From the NCBI GenBank assembly GCA_009937555.1, contig JAACFD010000020.1:1-15614 (forward strand): 15,614 bases of DNA, in the 5' to 3' direction. The position numbers were made by a program, and so were the translations under genes. Origin of the DNA: Chlamydiales bacterium (GTDB taxonomy: Bacteria > Chlamydiota > Chlamydiia > Chlamydiales > JAACFD01). The notes below the pieces were generated by a model. It ran no database searches, was not told the DNA's origin, and saw only the letters and a list, made by a program, of their open reading frames with translations. Position 1 is the stretch's first letter, and each line of letters begins with the position of its first letter. Shown here piece by piece: positions 7,522 through 14,769 of this stretch.

Positions 7522-7535
7522 AGCTTATATAAGCT
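7522..7535. promoter_or_regulatory. Perfect 14-bp palindrome in fliF 5' region
   Basis: AGCTTATATAAGCT is perfectly self-complementary with no loop. It lies 38 bp upstream of the fliF ATG, between the candidate promoter and the ribosome binding site. Such a palindrome could be an operator for a dimeric regulator, but no family can be named, and a chance occurrence is possible. The related core AGCTTA recurs in the inverted repeat at 7718-7735. Confidence 0.35.
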
Positions 7536-7629
7536 CTGGTGAAACAAACCCACCAACTCCTTAACAATAAAAACGTTATGACAATATCAGGTTTACAAAA
7601 TTCCTTTTATACATGACGTCAACCCCTTG

Positions 7630-7656
7630 TTTATAAAAAATTACCGATAAAATCAA
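7630..7656 (-). promoter_or_regulatory. Weak candidate promoter for the flagellar operon
   Basis: Read on the minus strand, TTGATT (7656-7651) and TATAAA (7635-7630) resemble -35 and -10 hexamers. The spacer is 15 bp, shorter than ideal. The -10 lies about 146 bp before the fliF ATG. In such AT-rich DNA chance matches are common, so this is only a candidate. I found no good sigma-28 or sigma-54 promoter pointing toward fliF. Confidence 0.25.
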
Positions 7657-7717
7657 ACTTTTTTGTTTATGCTCTTTTGAAAAAGAAATAGCAAGTAGTA
7701 AGTTTATTTTCAGGAGA

Positions 7718-7735
7718 TAAGCTTATTTTAGCTTA
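7718..7735. repeat. Inverted repeat downstream of waaF-like gene
   Basis: TAAGCT (7718-7723) and AGCTTA (7730-7735) form a 6-bp inverted repeat with a 6-nt AT loop, starting 27 bp past the waaF-like stop. It could form a weak hairpin. No T tract follows on the minus strand, so it is not a standard terminator. Confidence 0.3.
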
Positions 7736-7761
7736 GTTTTAGAGAAGGAATTTTGCCCAAA

Positions 7762-8826
7762 TTATACAAAGCGTTTAGATGAGTGCTTTTCCAAAAAAAC
7801 ACTCAAGGTATGACATACTTCATCAGCAGTAATACTACGCATGCATCGAAAATCAATAGGACATTTTCTAAGATAACAAGGAGAACAACTCACTCTTTTA
7901 TGAATAACTCTACCAAAACAGTAGGGTCCTGTAGCTGTATCATTTGTAGAACCAAATACAGCAACTACAGGGGTTTCTAGCGCATAAGACAAGTGCATTG
8001 GTCCCGAATCATTACTTAGCATAATATCTGAAAGCTTAATTAAAGCAATAAGTTGTGAGAGGTTAGTTTTTGATGCTAAGTTAATTACCTTATCATTTTG
8101 CTGAGAGCAGATATGATCAATCATTCCTTTCTGCTCCGGCGCTCCAAAAAATAAAATACGAGTATGTTCATTTTCAGAAAGTCGCTTGGCTACTTCTGCA
8201 AAGCGCTCTTGAGGCCAGCATTTAGCCGAACCATATGCGGCTCCAGGATTAATCCCTAATATCGTATGTTCACCAGGATTTACTCCATACTCAGAAAGTA
8301 ACTTACGAGCATCATCTAGTGACTGTGTAGAGATATTTAAATAGGGCTTAGTACTTGATTCTGCTATCCCAAAGGGTGACAATAACTTTTTGTAGGTTTT
8401 AACTAGGTGCTGTTTTTGCTTATTATGAGGGAAATTAATAGGGTGGCTTAGAAAAAAAGACCTAAACTCATTTTTAAAACCTACTCTCAGGGGTATGTCT
8501 GATTGCCATGACTGAAGAGCTGAAGAGAAGGAGTTAGTTGTTAAGATGTTGACATCAAAACCCTTAGACCTTATCTCAGAAAAGACATCTTGTTTTACAG
8601 AGTTAGAGAGTAACCCCCTTAGACTTGGAGCTGCAATTACCTCATCCACCAAATCATCAGCTTCAACCAATCCAGCAAAACCTTTTGATAACAACAGAGT
8701 TAGGTGACAATCTGGAAATTCGCTTTTGATATCTTTAATTAAAGGGGTAGCCATTACAAAATCGCCTATCCAGTTAGGCATTCTTAGCAATACTTTCTTA
8801 TTTTTTATATCCAAAGATGGCGACAT
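7762..8826 (-). CDS. ADP-heptose:LPS heptosyltransferase, GT9 family (WaaF-like)
   Basis: The protein belongs to glycosyltransferase family 9, which adds L-glycero-D-manno-heptose to the LPS inner core at the cytoplasmic face. The N-terminal lobe begins VLLRMPNWIGDFVMATP, the family's WxGDxVMxxP start. The C-terminal lobe has LGINPGAAYGSAKCWP, the FFGAPEQ strand and the donor-site SNDSGPMHLSYAL. A cysteine cluster CSPCYLRKCPIDFRC (C-x2-C-x4-C-x5-C) occupies the place where WaaF-type enzymes also carry cysteines. The frame opens upstream at TTG 8844, but I prefer ATG 8826 (354 residues). A GGGAG Shine-Dalgarno about 11 nt before that ATG would lie inside the longer version. The gene runs in the same direction as the flagellar operon but is separated from it by 277 bp. 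WaaF versus WaaC or another heptosyltransferase is not certain. Confidence 0.85.
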   Translation of the reverse strand: MSPSLDIKNKKVLLRMPNWIGDFVMATPLIKDIKSEFPDCHLTLLLSKGFAGLVEADDLVDEVIAAPSLRGLLSNSVKQDVFSEIRSKGFDVNILTTNSFSSALQSWQSDIPLRVGFKNEFRSFFLSHPINFPHNKQKQHLVKTYKKLLSPFGIAESSTKPYLNISTQSLDDARKLLSEYGVNPGEHTILGINPGAAYGSAKCWPQERFAEVAKRLSENEHTRILFFGAPEQKGMIDHICSQQNDKVINLASKTNLSQLIALIKLSDIMLSNDSGPMHLSYALETPVVAVFGSTNDTATGPYCFGRVIHKRVSCSPCYLRKCPIDFRCMRSITADEVCHTLSVFLEKHSSKRFV

Positions 8827-8882
8827 AAAAACACACTCTCCCAATTTCAGAGAAATTACTTCCTTTTATTCCTAAGTTTAGC

Positions 8883-8902
8883 TATTTAATTTTTATTAAA
8901 TA
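8883..8902. repeat. Perfect 8-bp inverted repeat, AT-only
   Basis: TATTTAAT (8883-8890) and ATTAAATA (8895-8902) are exact inverted copies around a TTTT loop. The repeat sits next to the candidate -10 of the waaF-like promoter, where it could be an operator or a leader hairpin. Because it contains only A and T, chance formation in this AT-rich region is a real possibility. Confidence 0.4.
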
Positions 8903-8930
8903 TCTTAAGAAAAAAAAGAAGGGAAAACAA
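8902..8930 (-). promoter_or_regulatory. Candidate promoter for waaF-like gene
   Basis: On the minus strand, TTGTTT (8930-8925) and TAAGAT (8907-8902) are separated by 17 bp, the ideal sigma-70 spacing. The -10 lies about 75 bp upstream of the preferred ATG at 8826. Each hexamer has four of six consensus bases, so the support is moderate. Its start side overlaps the inverted repeat at 8883-8902. Confidence 0.35.
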
Positions 8931-8938
8931 AGGCTACA

Positions 8939-8968
8939 TTTACAAATTATATTATGTTCTGATTTAAT
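8939..8968 (+). promoter_or_regulatory. Candidate promoter for the coiled-coil/cNMP/ruvC operon
   Basis: TTTACA (8939-8944) and TTTAAT (8963-8968) each match five of six sigma-70 consensus bases, with an 18-bp spacer. A perfect TATAAT at 8993-8998 is also present but has no recognisable -35 at 16-18 bp. Either could drive the gene starting at 9092, leaving a leader of roughly 85-120 nt. Confidence 0.4.
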
Positions 8969-9080
8969 AAAGGCCTATTATACAATGTTGTCTATAATAG
9001 TCAAAATTGGAATTAAGTGCTGTTTTTTTAGACCCTTCTAAATTTAAAACTAAAAAAGCTGCTTAAGTTTATACTGTTCA

Positions 9081-9085
9081 AGGAG
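9081..9085 (+). promoter_or_regulatory. Ribosome binding site deciding a TTG start
   Basis: AGGAG lies 6 nt before the TTG at 9092, ideal spacing. No competing ATG or GTG in frame has a better site nearby, so the coiled-coil protein most likely begins at this rare start codon. Confidence 0.7.
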
Positions 9086-9091
9086 TTAATC

Positions 9092-12000
9092 TTGTCTACA
9101 ACAGCTTATTCTACTGAAGAGTTTGAAAATGTCCTCCAAAACCTGTTCTTTGAGAAGAAGAGAGTAAAGGAGTTACAGAAAAGAATTCAAGAGATAGGAG
9201 AAGAACGCAACCTTTTAAAAGAAAAAATTGACAAAGGTGCTCCTGAACCATCCAAAACTGCTTCTTCATCAATATCCAAGAAGATGCAGAATCTAAAAAA
9301 GCAGCTAACTAACTCTACTCCTCCCTCCCCTGAAACAAGTGAGCTGATAAAAAAGCTTAAGCAAGTTAGGCAAGAAATCAGTAGTAAAAATGAAACGATA
9401 CACCAGCTTAAAGGTGCTTTAGACCAGGAAGGAAAAGTTAGCGATGTTGAATTACATAATGAAGTAAACCGTTATAAAGAACTAATCAATAAGCAAAAAG
9501 ATGAACTTACACAGGTAAAAAAAGCTCTACTAAAATTAAAAACTCAGCTTGATTCATCAGATCCTCAACAAACGCATAGTAAAAATGTTAAACTAAAGCA
9601 AGCGCTTGTACAGCTTAAAGATAAGTACGAGAAACTTTATAGCCAGCAAAAACAAGTCGAAGGCTCAAGGACCCAAGAGAAACAAAACTCAGAAGGTGAA
9701 ATAGCACGTCTTAAGGCTCGTCTTAACCTGTCAAAGCAAGAGGCACAAAAACTAGAAGAGCAACTAGAAAATGTAAAAAAAGAAAATAGCGATCTAAAAG
9801 TTAAACCATTTTCTACTGCTGATAAGGATAAACTTCCAATTCCTGTTTCGTCAAAGTTACAATATAAAGATCTGAGCTATCATCTATTTAAGTATGCTCA
9901 AAAATATATTTCTCTTGATTTACACCCATCTCTAAACCGAAATAGCGCTAAATACATTAACGCTCTAATTAAGAATATAGATCATGCAAATGACACTATT
10001 GGAGAAATCAACCAATTTTTCCATTTAGACCTTCCTGAAGACGGCTCTCTTAATATCAATCAAAGAGAATTCATAAGCTCTAATTTGCAAAATATCCAGG
10101 ACAACTTGAATAAATCAGTTAAAAATATTCAAGATACAGTTGCTACTTTAAAAAGATCAAAAATTGACCCTCAAGAAGAAAAAGGACTGGAAAAAGCACA
10201 GGAGCAGTTAAGAGCAATTAAAGAAAATTCAGCTAGACTGCAAGCAGAACTGAATGAGAAAAATGAAAAGCAGAAAGCTCTAATACAAGAAAATGAAAAA
10301 CTAAAGGAAAAAAACCTTAACCTTAGTAAGCACTTTAATCAATTAAAAGAGAAGCTTCAGTCTGAATCTGAAAGTATAAATAACCTTACTCATAAAGTGC
10401 GTTGTCTTAAAAACACCCTAGACTCAACGCAAACTAGCAATGAACAATTAAAGAAAGCTAACCTTCAACTTGAAGGCCAAATAGAATCTCTTAAAACAGA
10501 TATGAGCAGAAAAGGAACCTTAGCTGTTCAGGAAAGTAAGCGTATCCAGACCCTTCAAGAAGACAAACAAAAGATTGAAGGAGACCTTACAGAACTTAAA
10601 ATTTACAATCTAAACTTAGAAAACGAAGTTCAGAAATTTAAAGAAGAGTTAGAAAAAAAAGAAATCCAATTGAAGCAGCAATTGCAACTTACTCAAGAAA
10701 AACAGCTAAAACAACAAGATGGCAATGAAAATCAAAGAAATCTTTCTCTTTCATACAAACAAGTTGTAGAAGAAAACGCTAACTATGCAAGAGAAGTTCA
10801 AAAACTAAAAACCCTGATTGCCAAATTAAAAGAACAAAATAGCGGCCAGCAAAAGACAATAGACCAGCTAAATAAAGAAGTTGAAAAGCTGAGTCAGGAG
10901 CTAGATAGCCTTAAAGAAAACACAACAAAACTTTCTGAGCATAAAGAGAAAACTCATAAAGCTATCGAACTGTTCAAGTCACAAACAGACAAAAAGCAAA
11001 AAGCTTTAGAGACCCTTGAAGACAAGCTTAAAAATTATCAGCTATTAAGTGTAAAACTTAATAAAATTAAGCAGTCTTTGACAGAGGAAAATCAATCATT
11101 AAAAGAGGCCAATTCAGAAAAGCAGGCAAAACTAGATAACTACAGCAAGCAACTTGAAGATGCTGAAAATTCCCTCAAAAATTTGAAAGAAGACAGTTCT
11201 ACTACTGCAGCTAGCCAAAAAGAACTTGATGAAGAGAACTCTAGACTTTTAATGCAGCTCCAAGAACATACTACGCGCCTAGAGCTACTTCAGGGACAAA
11301 ACATAGATATCAAGCAGAAGCTGAAGGAAACTTTAGAGGAAAAAGAAGCTCTAAAAACACAAACAGACAGTAGCACTGAAGACCGTAAAAAAGTTTTAGT
11401 TAAAGCAAAACAACTTAGCCTAAAATGTGATAAGTTAAGCAAAGATTACAAAGAATTAAGAGATAAATACCTACTATCTACTGAAAGCCTGCAAAGCTTG
11501 CAAAATCAACACTCAGGCACTGAAGATAAACTGGATAAACAAACCTCTCTAAATAAAGCCTTAGAAGAGAAATTAGAAGATCTAACTAAAGAACTAGAGA
11601 AAAGTAAATCTACTTTAGAAGAGCAAAGCTCTCAGGCTAATAAAATTTCAGAAATCAAGCTAGACTATGAGACTCAGATAAATGAGCTAAAGGACAAGTA
11701 TCAAAAATCTCTAAATCTTTTAAAATCTCTTAAAACATCATCGGATTCAAAGCAAGCTGAGCTTGAAGAAAAAACTTTATCGCTAGAAAGCGAGAAAGAA
11801 CAAAATGCTCAAGCCCAAATAGGTTTACAATCTTTAGAGATCAAGGTAGCAGAGCTAGAAAATAAGCTCTTAGACAAGGAACAGCAACTAGATAACCTAG
11901 AGAAAGAAAAAGATAAAGTTGAAAACGAACTAATAAACTGGAAAGATAAGAGCTTCAAGCAAGATCAATTATATGACACAGATAAGAAAGCACTAAAACA

Positions 12001-13534
12001 AGAGCTTGAGAATAAAAATAGCCTTCTTGAAAAGTCCACTAAAGCTCTCAGAGCTTATAAAGAGGAAAAATCTCGCCTAGAGAAGAAACTACAAGAGCAG
12101 GAACAAAAAGCCCAGTCTATCGAAACTAAATTCGAACAACTAAGAACCGACCTTGTTACCAATATACAAGAAGCGAAGTCTATTGAAGAAAGATGCCTTG
12201 CTCAGTCAGGTGCTGCAATAGAAAAAGTGCAAGAAGGGTTAAAATCAAAAGAAGATGTAGTTCGCATCTTAAAGACAGTTAAGAAGCTTAAGTCAGAGCT
12301 AGAAAAGTCTCAGGAACAACTAAGGGAATCCAAACAGTACAATGAAACTCTTAGCTTTGAGATAGAAAAAGAGAAACAAAAGATTCGCTCACTAGAGAAG
12401 CAAGTTGAAAACAACCTTGCTACCAGAAAAGATTTAGAGCAACAAAAGCAACAGATTCAAAGCTTACTTAGCGCTGAAACTTCCCAAAAAGATGCTCTTA
12501 AAGATGAACTGGAAGATACTCAAAATGCTCTCAAAAAACACCAAGAAGAGATTTTAAACCTAGAAGAAAGCATTTCTGAAGCTCAAGAGGAAAACTCAAG
12601 CTTAATAAGCTCTCAACAAACTCATAAACTGGAAACTGAATCTAGAATTAATGACTTACAAGAAGAGATAAAAGCACTGCAAGAAGAACTAACTAAGAAA
12701 AGTTCACGCATAGATCAACTAGAAACTACAGAGCAAGAGTTAAGCTCTCTACAGGAAGCTTATAGTCAATTAAACCAAAACATTGCTGATAAAGAGCAAG
12801 CTCTTTACCAACAAAATAAGCAAATTGACGAGGTTGCTAAAGAGAAAAAATCCATCGAGTCTCAGCTACAATCCTTATCAGATACTTTAGGCAAAAAAGA
12901 AGTATTACTTTCACAGCTTCAAGAACGCCTTAAAGGCTCTGAAAGCCTCTATCAAGAAGGTGAATACAAGATTAAGATGGCTCAGCAATATTTAGCTAAG
13001 AAAGTAAAAGAAAATGCAATGCTAAAAGATATGCTTAAACAGCATAAGAGCCAGTTTATTGAAGCTAAAGCTAAAGTGAGTGAACTACAAAAAGAACTAA
13101 AACTTAAGCAAAACCACGAACATGAACTGAAGCAAATTACAGAAAAACGTGCAGAAAAAGCAGAAGGTGAATTAGAGGCTGTAAAATCTAAGTTATCTCG
13201 AGCACAAGAAGAACTAAGCAATAATAAGAGCCGCATAAAAGAATTAGAAAAAGTAGAGACCAACTACAGACAACTTAATGACTTTTTCTGTAATATTAGA
13301 AAATCAATTGGGACTATGTTTAGTATTTCACAAATTCCAGGCGAACCTCCATCACCTACTCCATTTCCTTCTTCCGGGGCTCAAAGCTTTACTCCAACTG
13401 AAGCTATTGATCTTGGAAGCAACTGGCAGTCATCTTCAAATCATAGTGAGAGTAGCTCTCCAAACCCATTATTTGAAGAAAACACCACGCAAAAAAGAGC
13501 TGCTAGAGCCAAAAAAGATCTATTTGACCTTTAA
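9092..13534 (+). CDS. Giant coiled-coil protein of unknown function (1480 residues)
   Basis: I do not recognise this protein. It has 1480 residues and is dominated by heptad-type charged helix rich in Glu, Lys, Gln, Leu and Ser. Coiled coil fills about residues 10-235, interrupted by Pro/Ser linkers near 50-60 and 73-83, and then about 360-1390. Residues about 238-355 differ. They are less charged, with aromatic and hydrophobic stretches such as LSYHLFKYAQKYISLDLHP and INQFFHLDLPEDGS, and look like a small helical globular domain. The C-terminus (about 1390-1480) holds NDFFCNIRKSIGTMF, a Pro/Ser-rich disordered tail and a basic-then-acidic end, KRAARAKKDLFDL. There is no signal peptide, transmembrane segment or P-loop, so an SMC/Rad50 ATPase is excluded. 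It starts at a TTG with a good AGGAG site and is followed 15 bp later by a cyclic-nucleotide-binding gene. A filament, scaffold, polarity factor or secreted effector are all possible. Confidence 0.9.
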   Translation: MSTTAYSTEEFENVLQNLFFEKKRVKELQKRIQEIGEERNLLKEKIDKGAPEPSKTASSSISKKMQNLKKQLTNSTPPSPETSELIKKLKQVRQEISSKNETIHQLKGALDQEGKVSDVELHNEVNRYKELINKQKDELTQVKKALLKLKTQLDSSDPQQTHSKNVKLKQALVQLKDKYEKLYSQQKQVEGSRTQEKQNSEGEIARLKARLNLSKQEAQKLEEQLENVKKENSDLKVKPFSTADKDKLPIPVSSKLQYKDLSYHLFKYAQKYISLDLHPSLNRNSAKYINALIKNIDHANDTIGEINQFFHLDLPEDGSLNINQREFISSNLQNIQDNLNKSVKNIQDTVATLKRSKIDPQEEKGLEKAQEQLRAIKENSARLQAELNEKNEKQKALIQENEKLKEKNLNLSKHFNQLKEKLQSESESINNLTHKVRCLKNTLDSTQTSNEQLKKANLQLEGQIESLKTDMSRKGTLAVQESKRIQTLQEDKQKIEGDLTELKIYNLNLENEVQKFKEELEKKEIQLKQQLQLTQEKQLKQQDGNENQRNLSLSYKQVVEENANYAREVQKLKTLIAKLKEQNSGQQKTIDQLNKEVEKLSQELDSLKENTTKLSEHKEKTHKAIELFKSQTDKKQKALETLEDKLKNYQLLSVKLNKIKQSLTEENQSLKEANSEKQAKLDNYSKQLEDAENSLKNLKEDSSTTAASQKELDEENSRLLMQLQEHTTRLELLQGQNIDIKQKLKETLEEKEALKTQTDSSTEDRKKVLVKAKQLSLKCDKLSKDYKELRDKYLLSTESLQSLQNQHSGTEDKLDKQTSLNKALEEKLEDLTKELEKSKSTLEEQSSQANKISEIKLDYETQINELKDKYQKSLNLLKSLKTSSDSKQAELEEKTLSLESEKEQNAQAQIGLQSLEIKVAELENKLLDKEQQLDNLEKEKDKVENELINWKDKSFKQDQLYDTDKKALKQELENKNSLLEKSTKALRAYKEEKSRLEKKLQEQEQKAQSIETKFEQLRTDLVTNIQEAKSIEERCLAQSGAAIEKVQEGLKSKEDVVRILKTVKKLKSELEKSQEQLRESKQYNETLSFEIEKEKQKIRSLEKQVENNLATRKDLEQQKQQIQSLLSAETSQKDALKDELEDTQNALKKHQEEILNLEESISEAQEENSSLISSQQTHKLETESRINDLQEEIKALQEELTKKSSRIDQLETTEQELSSLQEAYSQLNQNIADKEQALYQQNKQIDEVAKEKKSIESQLQSLSDTLGKKEVLLSQLQERLKGSESLYQEGEYKIKMAQQYLAKKVKENAMLKDMLKQHKSQFIEAKAKVSELQKELKLKQNHEHELKQITEKRAEKAEGELEAVKSKLSRAQEELSNNKSRIKELEKVETNYRQLNDFFCNIRKSIGTMFSISQIPGEPPSPTPFPSSGAQSFTPTEAIDLGSNWQSSSNHSESSSPNPLFEENTTQKRAARAKKDLFDL

Positions 13535-13549
13535 ACCTAAGAGGAAAAA

Positions 13550-14278
13550 ATGTCAGAAGAAGCTGAAGAAAGCGAAAAGAAGAACAATCTAGGACAGTAC
13601 CTTAAAACTTTCCCTCCACGTTCTGAAATCATTACAGAGGGTGATGACAACCAAGACTTTTTTTGCCTCTTAGAAGGAAAAGTAGAGATTTGGAAGCAGT
13701 CAGAAGATGGTAAAAAAGTTAAAATTGGCGAGATTGATAAAAAAGGTTCATATTTTGGAGAAATTAGCTACTTACTAAAAGAGCCTAGAACTGCCTCTAT
13801 TATTGCAGACAAAGAGGTCAAAGTCCTTAAATTTTCAGGGAATATGCTACCAGAGCTTATACTCAAACAACCTAATTTAGGCCTGAAACTATGCATGACG
13901 CTTGCCGAGAGACTTAAGGGTACCACAACCTCTCAAAGAAATGCTGCAATCCAAAGAGATGAGCTGAGAGATGACATTACTAAGCAATACTTTGAACTCT
14001 CTACTTTATTTCAAAAAGTATTTATTATGCTTTCCTCTATCCAGGTACATCTAAATAATGAACACATGAAAGCTATCCTCACCTATATGAGCCAGCAGAA
14101 GATATTACGAGCTGGAAGACAGGTTGAAATCAATAAGGCCTTCTTAGAAAGCATTCCTACTGAACTCACAGACTATGTGAAATCAGCATACCAAGAAGGC
14201 ACTGGTAATGAGCTTAACGACCAGGAAGGTGATAACGATACTCCAATTGGGGAAGTAGACCTCTTAAAGGACGATTAG
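13550..14278 (+). CDS. Cyclic-nucleotide-binding domain protein without DNA-binding domain
   Basis: This 242-residue protein has an N-terminal cNMP-binding beta-barrel (about 14-120). It carries the phosphate-binding cassette FGEISYLLKEPRTASI (69-84), including the glutamate (E71) and arginine (R80) that contact the cyclic phosphate and ribose in CRP/PKA-type domains, so ligand binding is plausible. The second half (about 125-215) is predicted helical and shows no helix-turn-helix, so it is not a CRP-type transcription factor. The last 25 residues are acidic. The start is an ATG with a GAGG site, 15 bp after the coiled-coil gene. The stop overlaps the ruvC GTG as TAGTG. The context suggests a signalling partner for the coiled-coil protein, but the ligand and output are unknown. 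The similar fold is sometimes used in bacteria without binding nucleotide. Confidence 0.85.
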   Translation: MSEEAEESEKKNNLGQYLKTFPPRSEIITEGDDNQDFFCLLEGKVEIWKQSEDGKKVKIGEIDKKGSYFGEISYLLKEPRTASIIADKEVKVLKFSGNMLPELILKQPNLGLKLCMTLAERLKGTTTSQRNAAIQRDELRDDITKQYFELSTLFQKVFIMLSSIQVHLNNEHMKAILTYMSQQKILRAGRQVEINKAFLESIPTELTDYVKSAYQEGTGNELNDQEGDNDTPIGEVDLLKDD

Positions 14279-14766
14279 TGCTCATTTTAGGAATAGATCC
14301 CGGAACAACAGTTACAGGTTATGGTTTGCTTAAATGTAACAAGCAGTCTATTGAAGCTATAGATTATGGATGTATTCGCCCTCCTCAAAAAGAACACCTA
14401 CACCAACGCTACTTAATAATATACGAGAGCATAGAGCATCTAATAGAAAAGTATCAGCCTGATGCCTTATCAATAGAAACCCAATTTATACAAAAAAATA
14501 TACAGGGTGCTATTAAGCTTGGGATGGCTCGAGGAGTTAGCATCGTTGCTGCAGCTAAGAAGAATATTCCTATTTTTGAGTATGCTCCTGCAAAAGCAAA
14601 AAAGAGCTTAGTAGGAAATGGAAGAGCCTCAAAAAAACAGGTTCAGTATATGATCCAAAAACTGTTAAAAATAACACAGAAAGACATTCCTGAAGATGCT
14701 GCTGATGCGCTTTGCCTTGCTTACTGCCACTACCACAACAGTAACCCCCTGATACCAAATAGCTAA
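14278..14766 (+). CDS. ruvC: Crossover junction endodeoxyribonuclease RuvC
   Basis: RuvC resolves Holliday junctions made during recombinational repair by symmetric cleavage, working with RuvAB. The protein is 162 residues, close to the family length (about 160-175). The RNase H-like catalytic acids are all present: D7 in LGIDPGTTVTGYG, E67 in LSIETQF, and D140 and D143 in PEDAADALCLAY. The NGRASKKQVQ segment is also typical. The start is a GTG overlapping the stop of the preceding gene (TAGTG), with AAAGGA upstream, so translation is probably coupled. The gene is last in the plus-strand operon and ends 3 bp from the convergent peptidase. No ruvA or ruvB is adjacent in the window. Confidence 0.95.
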   Translation: MLILGIDPGTTVTGYGLLKCNKQSIEAIDYGCIRPPQKEHLHQRYLIIYESIEHLIEKYQPDALSIETQFIQKNIQGAIKLGMARGVSIVAAAKKNIPIFEYAPAKAKKSLVGNGRASKKQVQYMIQKLLKITQKDIPEDAADALCLAYCHYHNSNPLIPNS

Positions 14767-14769
14767 TAA

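Larger units (their letters stand above)
7485..7761. other. Non-coding leader between waaF-like gene and fliF
   Basis: This 277-bp stretch is very AT-rich and I find no convincing ORF in it. Both flanking genes run leftward, so it must hold any terminator of the heptosyltransferase gene and the promoter of the flagellar operon. Visible elements are a weak sigma-70-like hexamer pair at 7630-7656 (minus strand), a perfect 14-bp palindrome at 7522-7535 and a 6-bp inverted repeat at 7718-7735. None of the inverted repeats is followed by a proper T tract in the transcribed direction, so no intrinsic terminator can be claimed. Confidence 0.6.
8827..9091. other. Divergent intergenic region
   Basis: This is the only divergent junction in the window. 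It lies between the waaF-like gene (leftward) and the coiled-coil gene (rightward), about 265 bp long. It is strongly AT-rich with no supported ORF. It holds one candidate promoter in each direction and a perfect AT-only inverted repeat at 8883-8902, listed separately. A purine-rich tract at 8906-8930 lies between the two candidate start regions. Confidence 0.7.

Noticed and set aside
7643..7650. ACCGATAA on the plus strand, close to the sigma-28 -10 element GCCGATAA, in the fliF leader
   Set aside because: It points away from fliF, toward the antisense of the waaF-like gene, and the -35 position 11 nt upstream matches TAAAGTTT poorly.
7718..7735. Intrinsic terminator of the waaF-like gene
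   Set aside because: The stem is only 6 bp and AT-rich, and no T tract follows on the transcribed strand.
8827..8844. TTG start at 8844 for the heptosyltransferase
   Set aside because: The GGGAG ribosome binding site for the ATG at 8826 lies inside this extension, and the extra six residues add no family motif.
9092..13534. SMC/Rad50-type ATPase or myosin-like motor
   Set aside because: No Walker A, Walker B or ABC signature is present at either end; only the coiled-coil composition is shared.
13519..13534. C-terminal DLFDL of the coiled-coil protein as a eukaryotic clathrin/adaptor-binding motif
   Set aside because: The match is short and imperfect, such motifs arise by chance, and there is no evidence of secretion.
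13278..13592. Overlapping plus-strand ORF of 104 residues
   Set aside because: It is a shadow frame across the end of the coiled-coil gene and start of the cNMP gene, with no ribosome binding site and odd composition.
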